From Bacteroidia bacterium (GTDB taxonomy: Bacteria > Bacteroidota > Bacteroidia > B-17B0 > Aurantibacillaceae), in NCBI GenBank assembly GCA_026003255.1, contig BPGX01000006.1, positions 62,001-126,000 on the forward strand: DNA of 64,000 nt, written 5' to 3'. The position numbers and the translations under genes are program-made. Under the pieces are notes generated by a model that was not told the DNA's origin, searched no databases, and was given only the letters and a program-made list of their open reading frames with translations. Position 1 is the stretch's first letter, and every line of letters starts with the position of its first letter. Below, piece by piece: positions 18,873 through 28,213 of the stretch.

Positions 18873-20334
18873 TTGCCTCTTCTGTTTTTATAGATTCTTC
18901 CGTCTTTTTTCGTTTCAAATAATCATTATAGGCGGCAATTAATGCATCATAAAATAATTCTGCAATATAAGTAGCGCCTTTGGGTGAAAAATGTGTGTAA
19001 TCCGGTGCAGCCAAAGGAGGATCTGCATTTACCCACGAAGGCATAGAGTTTTTTCCTCCCATAGCATTATACATATCCCAAAATGCACCTCCTGCTTTTA
19101 ACGTTGCTTCTTTTAAGGCATCTCTTACATTAGGCAATAAAGGATAAGAAACATAATTTTCGCCTTCTTTATAGCTCATATCTGAAGGACCAATAACTAT
19201 AATTCCAATACCGGGTTTTGCTTTTTTCAGATACATTAATTGTGTGTAAAACCAATTTCCATATCGAATTGCAGCTTCTTCATCTTTTATGTATGGTACC
19301 GCATTGCCCCCAAATTGCAAAAGCAATAATTCAGTATTTAACTCTTCCATCATGCGCGACCAAAGCTGAGCATCAGTTTTTACAAAATCAGTTCCTGAAC
19401 TTCCACGCAATGCAATATTGTCAAGCATAACACCACTTGGAGTTCCTAATTCAATACCATAAAAATCAGGGCTTGTCTTGGTTTCGAGCAATAGTTCTAC
19501 TGAGCCGGGAGTAGCTCCAAAATTATATTCAAATACATTAAGTTGTTTATAAGGCACTTCAGTTAATTGTGTTGCCGGCTCATCATTTACCAATAATGCT
19601 AATGAAAGCGTATCGCTAGAAGGCCCGTAAAACAAGCGCATGCGTGTAAAAGTTTTTGAGCTTGCATATGCCGATGCAGAAGGTTTAATTTTAACCCATG
19701 CCTGATGTATTTGTCTTTTTCCTGTAGAATCGCGCACGGTTACAAAGGGGGTAAATTTTGAAAAACTCATCATTACACCATATTTAGTATGCGGCACATC
19801 TGTATCTACTTTTCCAAAATTGGTATAACGTTTCCAGTTATCAGACGATTGCTGCACAACTGTTGAACGCGGAAATATTCCCAAAAGCGACAATAAGCCC
19901 GGGCCATTGCCTCCAAACTTTTGTTGTAACTTATTTCTGAGAAATGCAGAAATTCTATCTCCTTCTATTTGAGAATCTCCAATATGTAAAATGTGCACCA
20001 AACGATTATCGGAATTTGCTGATTCCAGTTTGTTAAAAAATTTATCCAAGGCGTTTTCATTATCTGGTGGAAATTGCAAAAACTGCTTACCCGGTTTTTC
20101 TTCTTCAATTACTAATGAATCATTATCGTTTAGTGAAGAATCAGCTGCTGCAATAATAGTGCTGATGTCAGCATATTGCGGTTTTTCATCAAAAAAGAAT
20201 TTTTGAAATTGCGGGAATTTTAGCGTTGAAATATTTCCAATTTTAACTCCATCAACAGGAAATACAAGCATAATTAACCCAAGCATTATCAAAACGCTTG
20301 CAGTAAAAATTAATATATGGCGAGGATTTACCAC
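18862..20334 (-). CDS. SGNH/GDSL-family hydrolase or acyltransferase, membrane-anchored (copy 2)
   Basis: 490 residues with an N-terminal transmembrane segment (about 7-26) that looks like a signal anchor. The catalytic domain begins near residue 110: block I 'ILHIGDSQIEGD' (Ser121), block III 'LLLQFGGNAVPY' (a GGNA variant of GxND), and block V 'DYTHFSPKGATY' with Asp445 and His448. A carbohydrate-binding-like beta domain lies between blocks I and III ('YGVMMSFSKF', 'MRLFYGPSSD'). The C-terminus is charged. It is the first gene of the SGNH-SGNH-MBOAT unit. It shares layout with copy 1 but little sequence, so the two are old paralogues with different roles. No promoter stands out upstream. 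Confidence 0.85.
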   Translation of the reverse strand: MVNPRHILIFTASVLIMLGLIMLVFPVDGVKIGNISTLKFPQFQKFFFDEKPQYADISTIIAAADSSLNDNDSLVIEEEKPGKQFLQFPPDNENALDKFFNKLESANSDNRLVHILHIGDSQIEGDRISAFLRNKLQQKFGGNGPGLLSLLGIFPRSTVVQQSSDNWKRYTNFGKVDTDVPHTKYGVMMSFSKFTPFVTVRDSTGKRQIHQAWVKIKPSASAYASSKTFTRMRLFYGPSSDTLSLALLVNDEPATQLTEVPYKQLNVFEYNFGATPGSVELLLETKTSPDFYGIELGTPSGVMLDNIALRGSSGTDFVKTDAQLWSRMMEELNTELLLLQFGGNAVPYIKDEEAAIRYGNWFYTQLMYLKKAKPGIGIIVIGPSDMSYKEGENYVSYPLLPNVRDALKEATLKAGGAFWDMYNAMGGKNSMPSWVNADPPLAAPDYTHFSPKGATYIAELFYDALIAAYNDYLKRKKTEESIKTEEANVQ

Positions 20335-20415
20335 ACTACTAAATAAGCAAAGCTTTTTAAGCTGAATTTATTTAACAAGGATTTTTTTAAAACAGGAGTA
20401 TGTTAATAAACTATT

Positions 20416-21468
20416 TTAATTAAAAAACCTTTTTATATCCACATCTTCTGAAAGCTTTGCTTTATTGAGCAAATAATTTTTCATGTGCTCTGCAAAAAAT
20501 GGTGCAAGCATAACCCCTTTTGTTCCAAGGCCATTAAACACAAATATATTATTATATTGCGGATGACTTCCCAGCAAAGGTCTTCTATCAACTACCGTTG
20601 GGCGAATTCCTGATTCATGATGCAATATGGAATAATCGGCTTTTAAAAATTTCTGCAACTTGTCTTCGATTTCTTTTTTACCATTTAGCGTAATATCTGC
20701 TTTGGTAGTATGCCACTCATAAGTGGCACCACACTTAAATGTATTGTTTTTTAAAGGCAATAAAAAAACTCCTTTGTTTAACGTACATTCTAGACTAAAA
20801 TTTTTTACTTCCAATGTAAGCACTTCTCCTTTGGTAGGTATTAATGGAAGTTTAGAAAAATAAGGATTATAAAGCATTTGAAAGCCTTCGCAAAAAACAA
20901 TTGCATTTGTTATTATATCTTTATAACTAATTTGATTTTCTGAAAGAACAATATCATCATAATTAAATTGTTGTTGCAACAACAATTTTTTTCCTAAAAA
21001 AAACTTCTTTGATTTTTCTAAAAACAAAGGCAGATCCAACCAGCCTGCATTGTTTACTTCTCCCAAGCCTTCTTTGCTATCAATTTCATTTATTGCAACA
21101 TCTTCTTCTATTGCTCCCAAATAAAGGTTTTCCGCAGATTTTTTTCGCCAGAGATTTTTTTCTTCTTCGTTTACAAATATTTTTTTAATAGGTAATTTGT
21201 GCCAGAATTTTGTTTCTAAAATTTCTTCGCAATACGCATAAAAATCATCTGCTACTGGTAGTAAATCATCTACCATCCAGCTTTTAACCATACGCTTAAA
21301 CACAACAGGATTGTACAATCCTGCCGCTACTTTAGAAGCACAATGCTGATGATGATTATCAATAATTACAAAAGGAATTTTTTCTTTATACAGGCTCCAT
21401 GCAAGCGTAGTACCCGCCAATCCCTGACCAACAATAATGTATGATGTAGCAATACTCACATTAATCAA
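20416..21468 (-). CDS. FAD-dependent oxidoreductase (DAO family)
   Basis: 350-residue flavoprotein of the D-amino-acid oxidase/glycine oxidase-like group. The Rossmann motif is at the N-terminus ('IIVGQGLAG', Gly14, Gly16, Gly19), and the family-typical 'ASKVAAGLYNPVV' follows. A C-terminal FAD-contact region reads 'HHESGIRPTVVDRRPLLG' and 'VFNGLGTKGVMLAPF'. No signal peptide, so it is cytosolic. The start codon overlaps the end of the RidA gene by 8 bp, so the two are coupled. That pairing makes sense: amine oxidation gives reactive imines and enamines, which RidA hydrolyses. The substrate is not visible from sequence. Confidence 0.85.
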   Translation of the reverse strand: MINVSIATSYIIVGQGLAGTTLAWSLYKEKIPFVIIDNHHQHCASKVAAGLYNPVVFKRMVKSWMVDDLLPVADDFYAYCEEILETKFWHKLPIKKIFVNEEEKNLWRKKSAENLYLGAIEEDVAINEIDSKEGLGEVNNAGWLDLPLFLEKSKKFFLGKKLLLQQQFNYDDIVLSENQISYKDIITNAIVFCEGFQMLYNPYFSKLPLIPTKGEVLTLEVKNFSLECTLNKGVFLLPLKNNTFKCGATYEWHTTKADITLNGKKEIEDKLQKFLKADYSILHHESGIRPTVVDRRPLLGSHPQYNNIFVFNGLGTKGVMLAPFFAEHMKNYLLNKAKLSEDVDIKRFFN

Positions 21469-21892
21469 TCGTAGCTATTACTTTAAGCTCAATGGCAATT
21501 GGAGTAGGCAAGGCATTAATTTCAACGGTGGTTCTGCATGGTAAATTTTCTTTAAAATATTCTGCATAAATTTTATTGAATGTATAAAAATCGCGTTTCA
21601 TGTTTACCAAAAAAACGGTTACATCTACTATTTTATCCCAGGAGCTGCCTGAATCTTCTAAAACGGCTTTTACATTAGCAAAAACAGAATGAACCTGTGC
21701 TTCAAAATCGAATTCAATAAAATTTCCATTGTGGTCTAATTTTAGCCCCGGTACTTCAGAGTCGTTAGCATTGCTTTTAGGCACACGCGGTCCAACTCCT
21801 GATAAAAATAATAAATTACCCACTTTGCGTGCATGCGGATATAGACCAACCGGTTTTGGCGCTTTTTGAGATTCTATTCTATCGTTGTTCAT
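21461..21892 (-). CDS. RidA family enamine/imine deaminase
   Basis: 143 residues, close to the usual RidA length of 130-150. Typical sequence is seen at 'GNLLFLSGVGPR', 'NVKAVLEDSGSSWDKIV' and 'LPCRTTVEINALP', the last with the conserved substrate-binding Arg120. RidA proteins form trimers and hydrolyse enamine/imine intermediates to ketones and ammonia. It lies directly upstream of and overlaps the FAD oxidoreductase, which may produce such intermediates. Some related proteins act as 2-aminomuconate deaminases, but no other gene of that pathway is present here. Confidence 0.93.
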   Translation of the reverse strand: MNNDRIESQKAPKPVGLYPHARKVGNLLFLSGVGPRVPKSNANDSEVPGLKLDHNGNFIEFDFEAQVHSVFANVKAVLEDSGSSWDKIVDVTVFLVNMKRDFYTFNKIYAEYFKENLPCRTTVEINALPTPIAIELKVIATID

Positions 21893-21919
21893 AATTATTT
21901 TTTAGACTTACAAATATAT

Positions 21920-21927
21920 TACTTTTG
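21920..21927 (+). promoter_or_regulatory. Candidate -7 element for the aldo/keto reductase gene
   Basis: TACTTTTG matches the Bacteroidota -7 consensus TAnnTTTG. It lies 66 bp before the start codon in the gap between the divergent RidA and aldo/keto reductase genes. No good TTG partner was seen at the expected distance. Confidence 0.45.
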
Positions 21928-21993
21928 CACATTGAATTTATTAAACAAAAACAACCTACTACTGTTTCAATATCAACTATTATTTTTTAAACT

Positions 21994-22983
21994 ATGGAAA
22001 TGCAATACAGACGACTTGGAAAATCAGGATTAAAAGTATCCTTATTAAGTTATGGATCTTGGCTTACATTTGGAAAACAAATTGGGGATGATCAATCAGA
22101 AGCTTTAATGAAATATGCCTATGATAATGGCATCAACTTTTTCGACAATGCAGAAATTTATTCACGTGGAGAATCTGAACGTGTAATGGGTCGCATATTA
22201 AATAAAATGCAATGGAGCAGAGATTCATATACCGTATCAAGCAAAGTATTTTTTGGCGATGGAGGAAAACTTCCTACTCAAGTAGGCTTGCATCGCAAAC
22301 ACATTGTAGAAGCCTGTAATGCTGCATTAAAGCGCCTTCAGGTAGAATATTTAGATTTATATTTTTGCCACCGACCGGATAAAGAAACGCCAATTGAAGA
22401 AACCGTGTGGACCATGCACAACTTAATACAGCAGGGGAAAATTTTATATTGGGGAACATCTGAATGGAGCGCACAGGAAATTATGGAAGCACACATGGTA
22501 GCTCAAAAATATAATTTGATTGGACCTGTAATGGAACAACCCCAATACAATATGTTTCATCGCGAAAAAGTAGAAGTAGAATACAGTCAGATTTATAAAA
22601 CAGTTGGTTTAGGCACTACTATTTGGTCGCCATTGGCTTCAGGATTATTAACCGGAAAATACAATGATGGAATGCCAAAATATACCCGCTTAAACATTGA
22701 AGGGATGGACTGGCTGCGCGAAAGAACCATTACTGAAGAGCGTGTAAATAAAGTAAAACAAATTGCACAAATAGCAAAAGAGCTTGATATGACCACTGCT
22801 CAATTAGCATTAACATGGTGCGCAGTAAATCCAAATGTAAGTACCATTATTCTTGGTGCTTCAAAAATTGAGCAATTAAAAGAAAATCTTGAAAGCTTAG
22901 AGCATTTGCACAAAATTACGCCTGAAGTAATGGAACGTCTTGAAGGTATTTTACAAAACAAACCTGCACGACCGGAGTTTTAG
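21994..22983 (+). CDS. Aldo/keto reductase, Kv-beta type (AKR6-like)
   Basis: 329 residues, a full-length (alpha/beta)8 NADPH-dependent reductase of carbonyl compounds. The catalytic tetrad is complete: Asp51 and Tyr56 in 'FFDNAEIYSRGE', Lys84 in 'VSSKVFFGDG' and His126 in 'LYFCHRPD'. The cofactor-binding end is typical ('WSPLASGLLTGKYN', 'TIILGASKIEQLKENL'). The strong likeness to voltage-gated K+ channel beta-subunit sequences ('YRRLGKSGLKVSLLSYGSW') places it in the AKR6/YghZ group. It is transcribed alone and faces away from the RidA gene. The physiological substrate is unknown. Confidence 0.93.
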   Translation: MEMQYRRLGKSGLKVSLLSYGSWLTFGKQIGDDQSEALMKYAYDNGINFFDNAEIYSRGESERVMGRILNKMQWSRDSYTVSSKVFFGDGGKLPTQVGLHRKHIVEACNAALKRLQVEYLDLYFCHRPDKETPIEETVWTMHNLIQQGKILYWGTSEWSAQEIMEAHMVAQKYNLIGPVMEQPQYNMFHREKVEVEYSQIYKTVGLGTTIWSPLASGLLTGKYNDGMPKYTRLNIEGMDWLRERTITEERVNKVKQIAQIAKELDMTTAQLALTWCAVNPNVSTIILGASKIEQLKENLESLEHLHKITPEVMERLEGILQNKPARPEF

Positions 22984-22998
22984 AAAATTTAAAGCCCC

Positions 22999-23028
22999 TT
23001 GCAAAATCAAACATTGTGTTTAATTTTG
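22999..23028 (+). promoter_or_regulatory. Candidate promoter of tRNA-Ala
   Basis: TTG at 22999-23001, a 19-bp spacer and TAATTTTG at 23021-23028 match the Bacteroidota primary sigma consensus. The element ends 9 bp before the first base of the tRNA, which fits a very short 5' leader. Confidence 0.6.
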
Positions 23029-23037
23029 CACGTGCTT

Positions 23038-23111
<74 letters not shown>

Positions 23112-23120
23112 CTAATTTAC

Positions 23121-23147
23121 ATATCCCGCTAATTGCGGGATTTTTAG
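23121..23147 (+). terminator. Intrinsic terminator after tRNA-Ala
   Basis: ATCCCGC, a 5-base loop and GCGGGAT followed by TTTTTA, 10 bp after the tRNA. Confidence 0.85.
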
Positions 23148-23239
23148 TTTAAACATAGTGTAAACTGTTTAATGTTCTAAAATCAGAGGTTTAATTTTTA
23201 TCTTGCATTCCTAAAAACTACTAACTACCTACACGCTAA

Positions 23240-23590
23240 ATGAAAAAAGTATTAATTGCCGAAGATGAACTTATCATTGCTAAAGTCTATTCGCGTATTC
23301 TTAGTAAAGAAGGATACCAAGTTAAAAATGTTGCCAGTGGAACAGATGCACAAATTCTGTTCGAAGAGTTTAAACCCGATATTGCCGTACTCGATATTCA
23401 ATTAAAAGGACACATTACCGGTATTGATGTTGCCAGGCATATTCGAAAAACCTCCAATATCCCCTTGGTATTTACTACCGGAAATTCTTCTTTAAATACT
23501 GAAAAGGATATAATTGATATTACAAACAAACACCTTTTAAATAAACCTGTTGATTACAACATTTTTCTTCAGCTTATTAAATCTTTGTAA
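23240..23590 (+). CDS. Single-domain response regulator
   Basis: 116 residues made up only of a CheY-like receiver domain, with no output domain. The acidic pocket (Glu8, Asp9), phospho-acceptor Asp52 ('AVLDIQL'), the Thr pair at 79-80 ('VFTTGN') and Lys102 ('LLNKPV') are all present, so it should be phosphorylated. It stands alone between the tRNA terminator and a secreted carboxypeptidase, with no kinase nearby. Such stand-alone receivers serve in phosphorelays or bind target proteins directly. Confidence 0.93.
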   Translation: MKKVLIAEDELIIAKVYSRILSKEGYQVKNVASGTDAQILFEEFKPDIAVLDIQLKGHITGIDVARHIRKTSNIPLVFTTGNSSLNTEKDIIDITNKHLLNKPVDYNIFLQLIKSL

Positions 23591-23646
23591 AGGATTTTAT
23601 TTTTTGTAAATTGCATTCATAATCAACCAACTAAATTTTCTGTTTT

Positions 23647-26019
23647 ATGAATAAAACAATTCTTTCTATTCTGTTCATTTTTCTATTTACAATTACACAT
23701 GCTCAGGAAAAATACTCACGTGTTAAAGTTTTACTTGATAATAAGAACTCTTTGGAAAAGTTATTATCGTTAGGCGTTGCAGCCGATCATGGTGAAGTAA
23801 AAAAAGGCACATGGATTATTACCGACTTAAGTGAAGAGGAAATAAACATTGCTAAAAATGCGGGTTTTATTACAGAAATACTAATTGAAGATGTTATTTC
23901 TTTTTACGAAAATCAAAATAAATTTCCTGTAAAATCAGATGAAAGCAGAAATATTTGCAGTGACAACAACACAAATATTGTTACACCATCAAATTTTACA
24001 TTAGGAAGCATGGGTGGTTTTATGACCTATTCAGAAATACTGGCCAATTTAGATAGTATGGCTGCTCGATACCCAAACTTAATAAGCACAAAACAACAAA
24101 TACATACGTTTCAAACACATGAAGGAAGACCAATTTACTGGGTTAAAATTTCAGACAACCCCAATACCAACGAAAACGAACCTGAAGTTTTATATGATGC
24201 TCTTCACCACGCACGCGAAGCGGCATCGGCATCTCAGCTAATTTTTTATATGTGGTATTTGCTCGAAAATTATAATTCTAATCCTGAAATAAAATACTTG
24301 GTTGATAATTTAGAAATGTATTTTGTACCATGTGTAAATCCTGATGGTTATATACGAAACGAAACAACAAATCCGAATGGTGGCGGTATGTGGCGCAAAA
24401 ACAGAAGGAATAACGGTAACGGAACCTTTGGAGTTGATCTAAACAGAAATTATGGTTACAACTGGGGTTATGATAATTCCGGCTCTTCTCCAAATACCAG
24501 CTCTGATACGTATAGAGGACCATCTGCATTTTCAGAACCCGAAACACAAGCTATGAAATGGTTTTGTGAAAATCACGAATTCAAATTTGCTTTAAACTAT
24601 CACACCTATGGCGATTTATTAATTTATCCATGGGGATATGAACTTTCCATTTATACGCCAGACTCTGCCGAGTTTGTAAACTTTGCAGAAATTATGACAC
24701 AAGACAATAATTATTTATACGGTACAGGTGATCAAACAGTAGGATATGTAACCAATGGCGACTCAGACGATTGGATGTATGGTGAACAAAACACTAAAAA
24801 CAAAATCTTTTCAATGACTCCGGAAGCAGGTTTAAGCTCTGATGGTTTCTGGCCAAACATTAATCGCATTGAAGATATTTGCAAAGTAAATGTTACACAA
24901 AATTTATGGATGGCACACTTAGCATTACGCTATGCAAAAGCGACCGATAAATCGCCTTCAGAATTTACACAAACCAGCGGTTTTTTAAAATATGATTTAC
25001 AACGTTTTGGACTAGATAGCCCGGCTACATACACCGTAAGTATTTCGCCTTTGCAAAACATGGCAAGTACAGGTGCACCTAAAGTATATAATAATTTAAG
25101 CTTATTGCAAACTATTAGCGATTCCATTTCTTTTACATTAAACAGTTCTATTCAACCCGGACAAACTTTTAGATATGTGCTTTCTGTAAACAATGGATTA
25201 TATACTTATCGCGATACCATAACAAAAGTTTTCGGTAGCGGTGTAGTTCTATTTAGCAGCGATGCTAACTCGATGCTTGGTTGGACAAGCACCAACTGGA
25301 ATATAACAACCAATCAGTTTTACTCTGCACCAAGCTCCATTACAGATTCACCATCCGGAAACTATCCCAACAACACAAACAGAACAATTACTACCAGCAG
25401 CACAATATCAATTCCACAAAATGCTTTATTCCCTAAATTAACTTTTTATGCTAAATGGGATATTGAAGCCGGCTATGATTATGTGCAGGTAATGGCATCT
25501 GATAATTTTGGCTCCAGCTGGAATCCATTATGTGGCTTATATACTAAACCCGGAAATAGCAATCAGGACTATGGAAATCCATTATACGATGGTAAACAAT
25601 TAACATGGGTAAAAGAAGAAATTGACTTAAGCGATTATATAGCAAAAGATATTTTAATTCGTTTCAGATTAATTTCAGACAATGGTGTTACAGCCGATGG
25701 TTTTTATTTTGATGATTTAGATATCACATATATTATTCCTTATGTACCATCAGGCATTGAAAATGATGGTGAATCAAAACTTATAAATGCCTTTCCAAAT
25801 CCGGCAAATAACTATATTACTATAAACTATAACATATCTGAGAATGCAAACCTAAATATTTTTGATCAGTTTGGGAAATTAGTACATGTTCAAACATTGA
25901 ATTATGCCAAACAATCTGAAAAAATTGATATTTCTGCTCTTTCTTCCGGAACGTATTTCTACTATATTCAGGATATAAACGGAAAAAGTAAAGCAGAAAA
26001 ATTAGTGGTGATAAAATAA
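23647..26019 (+). CDS. Secreted M14 zinc carboxypeptidase with T9SS type A sorting domain
   Basis: 790 residues. Signal peptide 1-20 ('THAQ'), propeptide to about 120, then a peptidase M14 domain. Zinc ligands are His188 and Glu191 ('HHAREAAS') and His319 ('LNYHTYGDL'), with the general base Glu393 ('TPEAGL') and substrate-site residues in 'DLNRNYGYNW'. After the catalytic domain comes a MAM/immune-inhibitor-like beta-sandwich ('SPSGNYPNN', 'VQVMASDNFGSSW', 'DGFYFDDLDI'). The C-terminal ~80 residues are a T9SS type A signal ('AFPNPANNYITI', 'GTYFYYIQD', 'KLVVIK'). It should be exported and cut at the C-terminus, and should trim C-terminal amino acids from extracellular peptides. Intact and transcribed alone. 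Confidence 0.93.
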   Translation: MNKTILSILFIFLFTITHAQEKYSRVKVLLDNKNSLEKLLSLGVAADHGEVKKGTWIITDLSEEEINIAKNAGFITEILIEDVISFYENQNKFPVKSDESRNICSDNNTNIVTPSNFTLGSMGGFMTYSEILANLDSMAARYPNLISTKQQIHTFQTHEGRPIYWVKISDNPNTNENEPEVLYDALHHAREAASASQLIFYMWYLLENYNSNPEIKYLVDNLEMYFVPCVNPDGYIRNETTNPNGGGMWRKNRRNNGNGTFGVDLNRNYGYNWGYDNSGSSPNTSSDTYRGPSAFSEPETQAMKWFCENHEFKFALNYHTYGDLLIYPWGYELSIYTPDSAEFVNFAEIMTQDNNYLYGTGDQTVGYVTNGDSDDWMYGEQNTKNKIFSMTPEAGLSSDGFWPNINRIEDICKVNVTQNLWMAHLALRYAKATDKSPSEFTQTSGFLKYDLQRFGLDSPATYTVSISPLQNMASTGAPKVYNNLSLLQTISDSISFTLNSSIQPGQTFRYVLSVNNGLYTYRDTITKVFGSGVVLFSSDANSMLGWTSTNWNITTNQFYSAPSSITDSPSGNYPNNTNRTITTSSTISIPQNALFPKLTFYAKWDIEAGYDYVQVMASDNFGSSWNPLCGLYTKPGNSNQDYGNPLYDGKQLTWVKEEIDLSDYIAKDILIRFRLISDNGVTADGFYFDDLDITYIIPYVPSGIENDGESKLINAFPNPANNYITINYNISENANLNIFDQFGKLVHVQTLNYAKQSEKIDISALSSGTYFYYIQDINGKSKAEKLVVIK

Positions 26020-26028
26020 ATTAAATTT

Positions 26029-26064
26029 GGATTATCAACTTTATACTCTTAAAGTTGATAATCC
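26029..26064 (-). terminator. Inverted repeat overlapping the SDR stop codon, likely terminator
   Basis: Perfect 14-bp stem GGATTATCAACTTT / AAAGTTGATAATCC with an 8-base loop. One arm lies in the last codons of the SDR gene and the other in the gap to the convergent carboxypeptidase gene. On the minus strand it is followed by a T-rich stretch, so it probably ends the long sigma-crt operon. Confidence 0.6.
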
Positions 26065-26721
26065 TCCATCTACATGCAAAACCTGACCTGTAGTCCATTT
26101 GGCATCTGTAAGCAAATAAACTGCAGCTTGCGCAATATCTGAAACAGAACCAACTCTTTTAAGCGGATGACGATTGGCTGCATTTTCTTTTTTTACATCG
26201 GTATTTAAAAGTGTTGCAGCTAAGGGTGTATCTGTCAAAGATGGAGCAACTACATTAATTCTAATTATTGGAGCAAGTTCTGCTGCTGCGCTTCTTGCAA
26301 AACCTTCTAATGCAGCTTTTGCAGCCGAAATACTGGCATGAAATGGCATGCCTTGCGATACTGCAACAGTTGAAAAGAAAACTACAGAAGCATTTGGAGA
26401 TTTTTTTAATTGCGGTAAATAATGCTGAAAAACTTTTACGGCAGATAAAAAATTAATAGACAAATCGTTTAAAAAATCGTCAGTACTTAAACGATTAATA
26501 GGTTTTAAATTAATACTGCCCGGACAGTAAACCAAACCATCTATTTGGTCTATTTCAGGAAATATATTAGTTGTTGCAACATCAATTTGATGCCATTCAA
26601 TTGATTCTGCATTGGGTTTAGTTCTCGAAAAAACAATAATTTCGCAGCCTCTTTGTAACAAATCCGCTACTATTGCAGCTCCTATCCCTTTACTTCCTCC
26701 AACTACTATATATTTAGCCAT
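26041..26721 (-). CDS. Short-chain dehydrogenase/reductase (SDR) lacking the catalytic Tyr
   Basis: 226 residues. The cofactor motif is 'VVGGSKGIGAA' (residues 5-15), with 'NLKPINRLS' and 'VFFSTVAVSQG' (the catalytic-type Ser) later. The active-site helix reads 'FHASISAAKAALEG': Lys is in place, but the residue four positions before it, normally Tyr of YxxxK, is Ile. This HASxxAAK variant is a recognisable SDR subgroup whose reaction is not clear to me. The C-terminal 'TGQVLHVDGG' is normal. It is the last gene of the operon and overlaps the preceding 57-codon gene by 8 bp. The nearby folE may mean a pterin-related role, but this is only context. Confidence 0.85.
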   Translation of the reverse strand: MAKYIVVGGSKGIGAAIVADLLQRGCEIIVFSRTKPNAESIEWHQIDVATTNIFPEIDQIDGLVYCPGSINLKPINRLSTDDFLNDLSINFLSAVKVFQHYLPQLKKSPNASVVFFSTVAVSQGMPFHASISAAKAALEGFARSAAAELAPIIRINVVAPSLTDTPLAATLLNTDVKKENAANRHPLKRVGSVSDIAQAAVYLLTDAKWTTGQVLHVDGGLSTLRV

Positions 26722-26887
26722 TTTTTTGTTTTAGTTTTTCCAGTTCTTTCATTATTTCTTCGGCTTTAGCAAAGGCTTTATCACTTTCGGCTCTATTTGA
26801 TGTAGAAAGACGAAAGTATTCTTCCATATACTTTTTGTACTCCTGTTCTAGTTTTTTTACAGGATCTTTTTTAAATAATGAAAACAT
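26714..26887 (-). CDS. 57-residue Lys/Glu-rich small protein (DUF6435-like)
   Basis: Small gene between folE and the SDR, reading MFSLFKKDPVKKLEQEYKKY at its start. The rest is mostly charged helix ('AESDKAFAKAEEIMKELEKL'). The 'MFxLFKxDPxKKLxxxY' opening matches a small bacterial family that I recall as DUF6435. Its stop overlaps the SDR start (ATGGCTAA), and its start lies 1 bp after the folE stop, so it is part of the operon. No function is known. Confidence 0.8.
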   Translation of the reverse strand: MFSLFKKDPVKKLEQEYKKYMEEYFRLSTSNRAESDKAFAKAEEIMKELEKLKQKNG

Positions 26888-26888
26888 C

Positions 26889-27582
26889 TTATTTAATAAT
26901 GTTTAAAAATTCGTTTTTGGTAGCTTCTTCCAAAAATTTTCCATGATAGCTTGCTGTAACTGTACTACTACTCACGTCTTCAATTCCTCTCATAGAAACG
27001 CACATGTGTTTTGCATCAATTAACACAGCCACATCGTTTGTTTTCAAAACGTTTTTTAATTCGTTGGCTATTTGTAAAGTTAAACGTTCCTGAACTTGAG
27101 GTCGTTTAGCATAATATTGAACAATACGGTTTATTTTAGAAAGCCCTATTACATTACCATTAGAGATGTAAGCAACATGCGCTTTCCCAATAATCGGTAC
27201 AAAATGATGCTCACAAAAAGAGTGAAGCAAAATATCTTTTTCAACCAGCATTTCTTTATACTGATATTTATTTTCAAATAAGGCAACTTTCGGTTTGTTT
27301 TCAGGATTTAAGCCACTAAACACTTCTTGTACATACATTTTAGCAACACGCTTTGGAGTGTACCTTTTAAGGCTATCATCGGTTAAATCGAGACCTAGCG
27401 TTAGCATTATTTCTCTGAAATGGCGCTCAATTATCTCTATTTTCTCTTTATCTGACAAAACAAAGGCATCATCTCTTATAGGCGGTTTCAACTGAAGTCG
27501 CGATATGGTTCTCTCCTATTACATCAAAGGCTTCTCAACGCTCCGATTCTTCAATAGGCACTATTAATTTTTCGGTTTTCAT
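26889..27582 (-). CDS. folE: GTP cyclohydrolase I (FolE), 5' end damaged
   Basis: Converts GTP to dihydroneopterin triphosphate, the first step of folate and tetrahydropterin synthesis. The open frame from 27491 gives 200 residues with the core: zinc ligands Cys and His in 'SFCEHHFVPI' and Cys in 'KHMCVSMRG', plus 'GLSKINRIVQYYAKRPQVQERLT' split over the active site. The natural start is probably the ATG at 27582: it leads through 'DVIGENHIATSVET', the family's normal N-terminus. The open frame is broken by an in-frame TGA at 27535-27537 and by one extra base near 27492; removing it gives 'VETPIRDDAF'. The lesions belong to the error-rich patch at 27.48-28.4 kb. It sits in the sigma-crt operon. 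Confidence 0.9.
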
Positions 27583-27594
27583 GGTGGGATTATT

Positions 27595-28154
<560 letters not shown>

Positions 28155-28213
28155 TTCTTTATCTGGTTTAATTGATTGTTCAGTTGATTAGATTGCATGT
28201 ATCGGATAAGCGG

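Noticed and set aside
20416..21892. Kynurenine/2-aminomuconate degradation pair (RidA-like deaminase plus flavoprotein)
   Set aside because: The flavoprotein is of the D-amino-acid oxidase type, not a kynurenine monooxygenase, and no other pathway gene is present.
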